A stretch of DNA of 64,000 bases. Origin: Streptomyces buecherae (GTDB taxonomy: Bacteria; Actinomycetota; Actinomycetes; Streptomycetales; Streptomycetaceae). The first letter of the stretch is position 1, and each line of letters opens with the position of its first letter. The translations under genes and the position numbers were made by a program. Under the pieces are notes generated by a model. The model searched no databases. It had not been told where the DNA came from and was given only the letters and a program-made list of their open reading frames with translations. Below are positions 59,964 through 64,000 of this stretch, one piece after another. The stretch is from contig NZ_CP060404.1 in NCBI RefSeq assembly GCF_014295035.1, positions 5,554,501-5,618,500 of the forward strand. Reading direction: 5' to 3'.

Positions 59964-60644
59964 ATGACCCGAGTACTGCTCGCCGAGGATGACGCGTCCA
60001 TCTCGGAGCCGCTCGCCCGCGCTCTGCGCCGCGAGGGGTACGAGGTCGAGGTGCGCCAGGACGGCCCCACCGCGCTGGACGCTGGCCTGCAAGGCGGCGT
60101 CGATCTGCTCGTCCTCGACCTCGGCCTGCCGGGCATGGACGGCCTGGAGGTCTGCCGGCGGCTGCGGAACGAGGGCCACGGCTTCCCCGTGCTGGTGCTC
60201 ACGGCCCGCGCCGACGAAGTAGACACCGTTGTCGGACTGGACGCCGGCGCCGACGACTACGTCACCAAGCCGTTCCGGCTCGCCGAACTGCTGGCCCGGG
60301 TACGGGCCCTGCTGCGCCGTGGCTCCGCCGAGGCGCAGCAGCCGCAGCCCGCCACCCACGGCGTACGGATCGACGTCGAGTCCCACCGGGCCTGGATGGG
60401 CGACGAGGAGTTGCAGCTCACCGCCAAGGAGTTCGACCTGCTGCGGGTCCTGGTCCGGGACGCGGGCCGGGTCGTCACACGCGACCAGCTCATGCGCGAG
60501 GTCTGGGACACCACCTGGTGGTCCTCGACCAAGACGCTCGACATGCACATCTCCTGGTTGCGCAAGAAGCTGGGCGACGACGCCGCCAACCCGCGCTACA
60601 TCGCCACGGTGCGCGGCGTGGGCTTCCGGTTCGAGAAGAACTAG
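59964..60644 (+). CDS. OmpR/PhoB-family response regulator
   Basis: A 226-residue DNA-binding response regulator. The receiver domain (residues 1-118) has acidic D9 and D10, phospho-acceptor D52 (VLDLGLPGMDG), T in LTARAD and K in VTKPF. The OmpR-type winged helix (about 130-224) includes LTAKEFDLLRVLVRDAG and RKKLGDDAANPRYIATVRGVGFRF split across its helices. The start is ATG 59964. The cognate kinase is 166 bp downstream. Confidence 0.95.
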   Translation: MTRVLLAEDDASISEPLARALRREGYEVEVRQDGPTALDAGLQGGVDLLVLDLGLPGMDGLEVCRRLRNEGHGFPVLVLTARADEVDTVVGLDAGADDYVTKPFRLAELLARVRALLRRGSAEAQQPQPATHGVRIDVESHRAWMGDEELQLTAKEFDLLRVLVRDAGRVVTRDQLMREVWDTTWWSSTKTLDMHISWLRKKLGDDAANPRYIATVRGVGFRFEKN

Positions 60645-60665
60645 CGCGGGACCCGGCGAGGAGAT

Positions 60666-60731
60666 CCGGTGGTAAGCACCGGAAACTCGCGAAGATGGCG
60701 AAAGTCGGCAGAAAGCCAGTGAAATGCCGAC
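60666..60731 (+). other. Two hairpins in the purine-rich gap between response regulator and sensor kinase
   Basis: CCGGTG-GTAAG-CACCGG (60666-60682) and GTCGGCA-N14-TGCCGAC (60704-60710 with 60725-60731) have perfect arms. The gap is unusually purine-rich for this genome. They may weaken read-through from the regulator gene to the kinase gene. Confidence 0.5.
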
Positions 60732-60810
60732 AGAATGCCGGCGGAAGACTGGCCGGAACCGCACCTGAACGCTGAACACTCAGCGCTGACCCGAACACGG
60801 TAGTGGGCCC

Positions 60811-62064
60811 ATGCGTCGCCGTTTGATCAATTCCACGCTCGCGGTGGTGCTCGTCGTCATCGCCGTCTTCGGCGTCTCCCTGGTCATCGTGGAGACCCGC
60901 ACCATCGAGAACAGCGCCCAGGAGAGCGTGGAGTCCGAGGCCCTGCGGCTGCTCAGCATCGTGGACGGGCGGCTCATCGGCGGCGAGGCGGTCACCCCCA
61001 AGGTGCTGAGCGAACAGATCACCACCGACCGCTACGCCCGCATCACCGTCCCCGGCCAGTCCGCCCCGCTGGAGATCGGCGACCGCCCGTCGGGCGGCGT
61101 CATCGCCGCGGAGGAGAGGGGCGCGAAGGGCGTGACGGTCCGGGTCGAGGAGTCGCACGGCACCGTCGGCCGGGAGATCGGTCGCACGTTACTGATCATC
61201 CTGGCGGTGGCCCTGCTGGCCGTCGCGGCGGCCGTCATCCTCGCCGTACGGCAGGCGCACCGGCTCGCCGCGCCCCTCACCGACCTGGCCGAGACCGCCG
61301 AGCGCCTGGGCTCGGGCGACCCGCGGCCCCGGCACCGGCGGTACGGCGTCCCCGAACTCGACCGGGTCGCCGACGTGCTCGACGCCAGCGCCGAGCGCAT
61401 CGCGCGGATGCTCACCGCCGAGCGACGGCTCGCCGCCGACGCCTCGCACCAACTGCGCACACCGCTGACCGCGCTGTCCATGCGGCTTGAGGAGATCACG
61501 CTCACCGACGAGCCGGAGACGGTCAAGGAGGAGGCCACCATCGCGCTGGCCCAGGTCGAGCGGCTGACCGACGTCGTGCAGCGGCTGCTCACCAACTCCC
61601 GTGACCCGCGCTCCGGCTCGGCCGTCGCCTTCGACCTGGACGAGGTCGTCAAGCAGCAGATCGAGGAGTGGCGCCCGGCCTCCCGCAGCGAGGGACGGGC
61701 CATCGTCCGCTCCGGCAAGAAGGGACTGCGGGCGGTCGGCACCCCGGGTGCGGTGGCCCAGGTGCTGGCGACGTTGATCGAGAACTCGCTGATGCACGGC
61801 GGCGGCACGGTGGCGCTGCGCACCCGGGTCACCGGCAACCAGGCCGTGGTCGAGGTCTCGGACGAGGGCCCGGGCGTCCCCGCCGACCTCGGCGCCCGCG
61901 TCTTCGAGCGCACGGTCAGCGGCCGCAACTCCACGGGCCTCGGCCTCGCCGTGGCCCGCGACCTGGCCGAGGCGGACGGCGGCCGACTGGAACTCCTCCA
62001 GCAGCAACCGCCGATCTTCGCCCTCTTCCTCAGCCGCGAGGCCGACTCCGCGCACGAGGCGTGA
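60811..62064 (+). CDS. Sensor histidine kinase
   Basis: A 417-residue membrane sensor. Two membrane segments (about 7-27 and 126-147) enclose a short extracytoplasmic region, followed by a HAMP-like segment, the H-box DASHQLRTPLTAL with H213, N-box ENSLMHGG, G1 DEGPGVP and G2 STGLGLAV. It would phosphorylate the response regulator encoded upstream. The codon at 61189-61191 (residue 127, at the start of the second membrane segment) is TTA. Stimulus unknown. Confidence 0.95.
   Translation: MRRRLINSTLAVVLVVIAVFGVSLVIVETRTIENSAQESVESEALRLLSIVDGRLIGGEAVTPKVLSEQITTDRYARITVPGQSAPLEIGDRPSGGVIAAEERGAKGVTVRVEESHGTVGREIGRTLLIILAVALLAVAAAVILAVRQAHRLAAPLTDLAETAERLGSGDPRPRHRRYGVPELDRVADVLDASAERIARMLTAERRLAADASHQLRTPLTALSMRLEEITLTDEPETVKEEATIALAQVERLTDVVQRLLTNSRDPRSGSAVAFDLDEVVKQQIEEWRPASRSEGRAIVRSGKKGLRAVGTPGAVAQVLATLIENSLMHGGGTVALRTRVTGNQAVVEVSDEGPGVPADLGARVFERTVSGRNSTGLGLAVARDLAEADGGRLELLQQQPPIFALFLSREADSAHEA
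61189..61191 (+). promoter_or_regulatory. TTA leucine codon in the sensor kinase gene
   Basis: In frame the codons read ACG-TTA-CTG (Thr-Leu-Leu), residue 127. It is one of only two TTA codons I find in the coding genes of the window. The kinase, but not its response regulator, would depend on the bldA tRNA. Confidence 0.9.
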
Positions 62065-62067
62065 GCC

Positions 62068-62215
62068 GTACGTACGCAGGCGTGGGCGCCCGTACGTACG
62101 GAAGCACGGACCGGACGCGCGGAGGCGTGGGCCGGACGCGCGGAGGCGCGAGCCCGTACGTACGAAGGCGTGGGCTGCGTACGAGGCGACAGCCGCCCGT
62201 ACGAAGCGACAGCCA
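62068..62215 (+). repeat. Degenerate ~24-bp tandem repeats after the kinase gene
   Basis: Units of the type GGCGTGGGCGCCCGTACGTACGG and CGGACGCGCGGAGGCGTGGGC alternate through the convergent gap before the GtrA gene. They show no coding signal. The many CGTACG palindromes resemble those in the 23.6-kb array. Confidence 0.6.
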
Positions 62216-62271
62216 GGGAAGCGAGATGGCGCCCGGCGCGGGGCGTGGGGCGACGAGCCCCGGTGGCCGGG

Positions 62272-62787
62272 TTACTTGGCGCGGCCGGCCTGGGCGCGCT
62301 CGCGCCGCTCGGCCGTGGTGAGGAACGACTCGGCCGTCTGCACCGCCTCGCGGGCGGGCAGTGCGCGGAACACCCAGGTGCGGTACGACCAGAAGCGGAA
62401 GAGGGTCGCGATGCCGATGCCGACGAACTTGAACACGTTGCTCTGCAGCGGGGTGTCCCAGTCGAAGCCGTACGTCGCGGTGTAGAGGATGCCGTTCTCG
62501 ATCACCAGGCCGATGGCGCTGAAGAGCAGGAACAGGCTCAGCTCCTTGGCCCGGCCGCTCTTGTCGCGGTCCCGGTAGGTGAAGTACCGGAATCCCACGT
62601 AGTTGAAGGCGATGGCGACGACCGTCGCCAGGATGCTCGCGCGCACCACGGGCAAGTCGGTCATGTGCCGGACGAGGTTGAAGACCGCGAGGTTGACGAG
62701 GAGGCCCACACCGCCCACGGCGCCGAACTTGGCGACCTCGCGCATGAGCAGTTCCAGCCGCATACGCAGCGCGGGCCGTTCACTCAT
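62272..62787 (-). CDS. GtrA-family membrane protein
   Basis: A 171-residue four-helix membrane protein of the GtrA/DPMS type, thought to help transfer lipid-linked sugars in cell-surface glycan synthesis. The helices are seen at about 22-42, 52-72, 88-107 and 120-140, with FNYVGFRYFTYRDRDKS and FRFWSYRTWVF typical of the family. ATG 62787 (MSERPAL) is preferred over the longer frame. The stop is TAA, rare here. It is divergent from purK. Confidence 0.92.
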   Translation of the reverse strand: MSERPALRMRLELLMREVAKFGAVGGVGLLVNLAVFNLVRHMTDLPVVRASILATVVAIAFNYVGFRYFTYRDRDKSGRAKELSLFLLFSAIGLVIENGILYTATYGFDWDTPLQSNVFKFVGIGIATLFRFWSYRTWVFRALPAREAVQTAESFLTTAERRERAQAGRAK

Positions 62788-62957
62788 AGTGATCGTCTTA
62801 CTCCGTATCGCGGTTGTCGGCATTACTCCATCTGCTTCATGCTAACCAGCCGCGGCCGGGGGCGCGTCCGGGTATCGCGGATCGCGGCTCCGGCCGACCT
62901 TGGAGGTTCCTACGAGCGCGCGCGGGGCCCGTTGGCTGATACGGCTACCCTGGGTGG

Positions 62958-64000
62958 GTGACGTTCCCTGTAATTGGCATGGTCGGCGGGGGCCAGCTCG
63001 CGCGCATGACGCACGAGGCGGGCATCCCCCTCGGCGTCAAGTTCAAGCTCCTCAGTGACACCCCGACGGACTCCGCGGCGCAGGTCGTCGGCGATGTCGT
63101 CGTCGGTGACTACCGCGATCTGGAAACCCTTCGTAGCTTCGCACAAGGCTGTGACGTGATCACGTTCGATCACGAGCACGTGCCGATGGAGCACCTGCGG
63201 GCCCTGGAGGCCGACGGCATCGCCGTCCGGCCCGGCTCGCGGGCGCTGGTGCACGCCCAGGACAAGGGCGTCATGCGGGCCAGGCTCGACGCGATCGGGG
63301 CGCCGTGCCCGCGCCACCGGATCGTCGCCGACCCCGCCGACGTCGCCCGGTTCGCCGCCGAGGGCGACGGCTTCCCCGTCGTCCTGAAGACGGTGCGCGG
63401 CGGCTACGACGGCAAGGGCGTCTGGGTCGTGCGCGACGAGGCCGAGGCGGCCGAGCCGTTCCGCGCCGGCGTGCCGGTGCTGGCCGAGGAGAAGGTCCCC
63501 TTCGTGCGCGAGCTGGCGGCCAACGTGGTGCGCTCGCCGCACGGCCAGGCCGTGGCGTACCCCGTGGTCGAGTCGATCCAGGTGAACGGCGTCTGCGACA
63601 CGGTCATCGCCCCCGCGCCCGACCTGGACCCCGAGCTGTCCACGCACGCGCAGCAGCTCGCCCTGCGGATCGCCGAGGAACTGGACGTCACCGGCCACCT
63701 GGCCGTGGAACTCTTCGAGGTCCAGCGCCCCGACGGCCCCGCGGTGCTGGTCAACGAGCTGGCGATGCGCCCGCACAACTCGGGCCACTGGACCCAGGAC
63801 GGCGCCGTCACCTCGCAGTTCGCCAACCACGTGCGCGCCGTGCTCGACCTGCCGCTGGGCGACCCGCGCCCGCGCGCCCGCTGGACCGTGATGGCCAACG
63901 TCCTCGGCGGCGACTACCCCGACATGTACGGGGCCTACCTGCACTGCATGGCGCGCGACCCTGGCCTGAAGATCCATATGTACGGTAAAGATGTGAAGCC
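62958..64000 (+). CDS. purK: N5-carboxyaminoimidazole ribonucleotide synthase (C-terminus outside window)
   Basis: PurK uses ATP and bicarbonate to carboxylate AIR in de novo purine synthesis. The 347 residues present form the ATP-grasp enzyme: PVIGMVGGGQLARM at the N-terminus, FDHEHVPMEHLRAL, VVLKTVRGGYDGKGVW (ATP-binding), VLAEEKVPFVRELA and LVNELAMRPHNSGHWT. GTG 62958 has no ribosome binding site, so it is probably leaderless. About 30-40 residues are missing. PurE is expected next. Confidence 0.96.
   Translation, partial: MTFPVIGMVGGGQLARMTHEAGIPLGVKFKLLSDTPTDSAAQVVGDVVVGDYRDLETLRSFAQGCDVITFDHEHVPMEHLRALEADGIAVRPGSRALVHAQDKGVMRARLDAIGAPCPRHRIVADPADVARFAAEGDGFPVVLKTVRGGYDGKGVWVVRDEAEAAEPFRAGVPVLAEEKVPFVRELAANVVRSPHGQAVAYPVVESIQVNGVCDTVIAPAPDLDPELSTHAQQLALRIAEELDVTGHLAVELFEVQRPDGPAVLVNELAMRPHNSGHWTQDGAVTSQFANHVRAVLDLPLGDPRPRARWTVMANVLGGDYPDMYGAYLHCMARDPGLKIHMYGKDVK

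Overview
The window is GC-rich (well over 70 % by eye) actinobacterial chromosome, almost certainly Streptomyces or a close relative. The support is a tRNA-Leu(UUA) gene of bldA type, GTG starts, AGGAG-type ribosome binding sites, many TetR, LysR, MarR and XRE regulators, a SigB/SigF-like sigma factor with partner-switching proteins, and a gene order (bldA next to an FtsX-type ABC transporter; thiolase, SGNH hydrolase and cystathionine beta-synthase together; hut genes followed by sigma factor, two-component system, GtrA and purK) that I remember from the S. coelicolor core around SCO3059-SCO3111. No plasmid, phage, CRISPR, insertion sequence or polyketide/peptide synthase gene is visible.

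Layout. 1-4 kb: ABC transporter (permease cut by the window edge) and bldA. 4-12 kb: divergent DMT exporter/LysR pair, XRE regulator facing an MBL-fold hydrolase and a type-B esterase, then a Bax-inhibitor-like membrane protein with a strong terminator. 12-20 kb: small conserved proteins, thiolase, SGNH hydrolase, cystathionine beta-synthase and an enolase. 20-31 kb: accessory block of regulators (MarR, LysR, PucR, RpiR), transporter, MatB-like acyl-CoA synthetase, esterase, cupins and a P-loop kinase. 31.2 kb: a small RNA gene with a nearly complete tRNA fold but an abnormal anticodon loop, with its own promoter and terminator. 31.4-39.7 kb: hydroxyproline catabolism, namely an XRE-cupin regulator, a two-protein iron-sulfur flavoprotein D-hydroxyproline dehydrogenase (one protein a beta-gamma fusion), a DapA-family deaminase and a 4-hydroxyproline epimerase, with a divergent PLP decarboxylase. 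39.8-43.5 kb: MFS drug exporter, AraC regulator, methyltransferase. 43.7-49.6 kb: histidine-utilisation operon hutU, M20 amidohydrolase, hutF, hutI. 49.7-54.4 kb: methyltransferase and two TetR-controlled pairs with clear operators. 54.6-56.9 kb: sigma factor, anti-anti-sigma (STAS) and anti-sigma kinase. 57.6-64 kb: POT peptide transporter, two-component system, GtrA protein and the start of purK.

How it fits together. Two catabolic routes converge on central metabolism: histidine to glutamate (hut) and hydroxyproline to 2-oxoglutarate semialdehyde. Each lacks one enzyme inside the window: histidase and the 2-oxoglutarate semialdehyde dehydrogenase. The hut set also has no HutG or HutE, and the M20 enzyme inside that operon is the natural candidate for the last step. 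Only two genes in the window carry TTA codons, the hydroxyproline dehydrogenase fusion and the sensor kinase, and both should therefore depend on the bldA tRNA encoded at 3.9 kb.

A feature of this strain is the expansion of short tandem repeats. They appear between genes (C-tract array at 8.6 kb, 16-bp array at 23.6 kb, GCAG array at 41.4 kb) and as in-frame low-complexity insertions inside conserved enzymes (epimerase, HutF, SGNH hydrolase, acyl-CoA synthetase, dehydrogenase subunit). The most distinctive observations are the tRNA-like RNA at 31.2 kb, the phased four-copy 13-bp array between enolase and MarR, the TTA-codon pair and the hydroxyproline dehydrogenase architecture.
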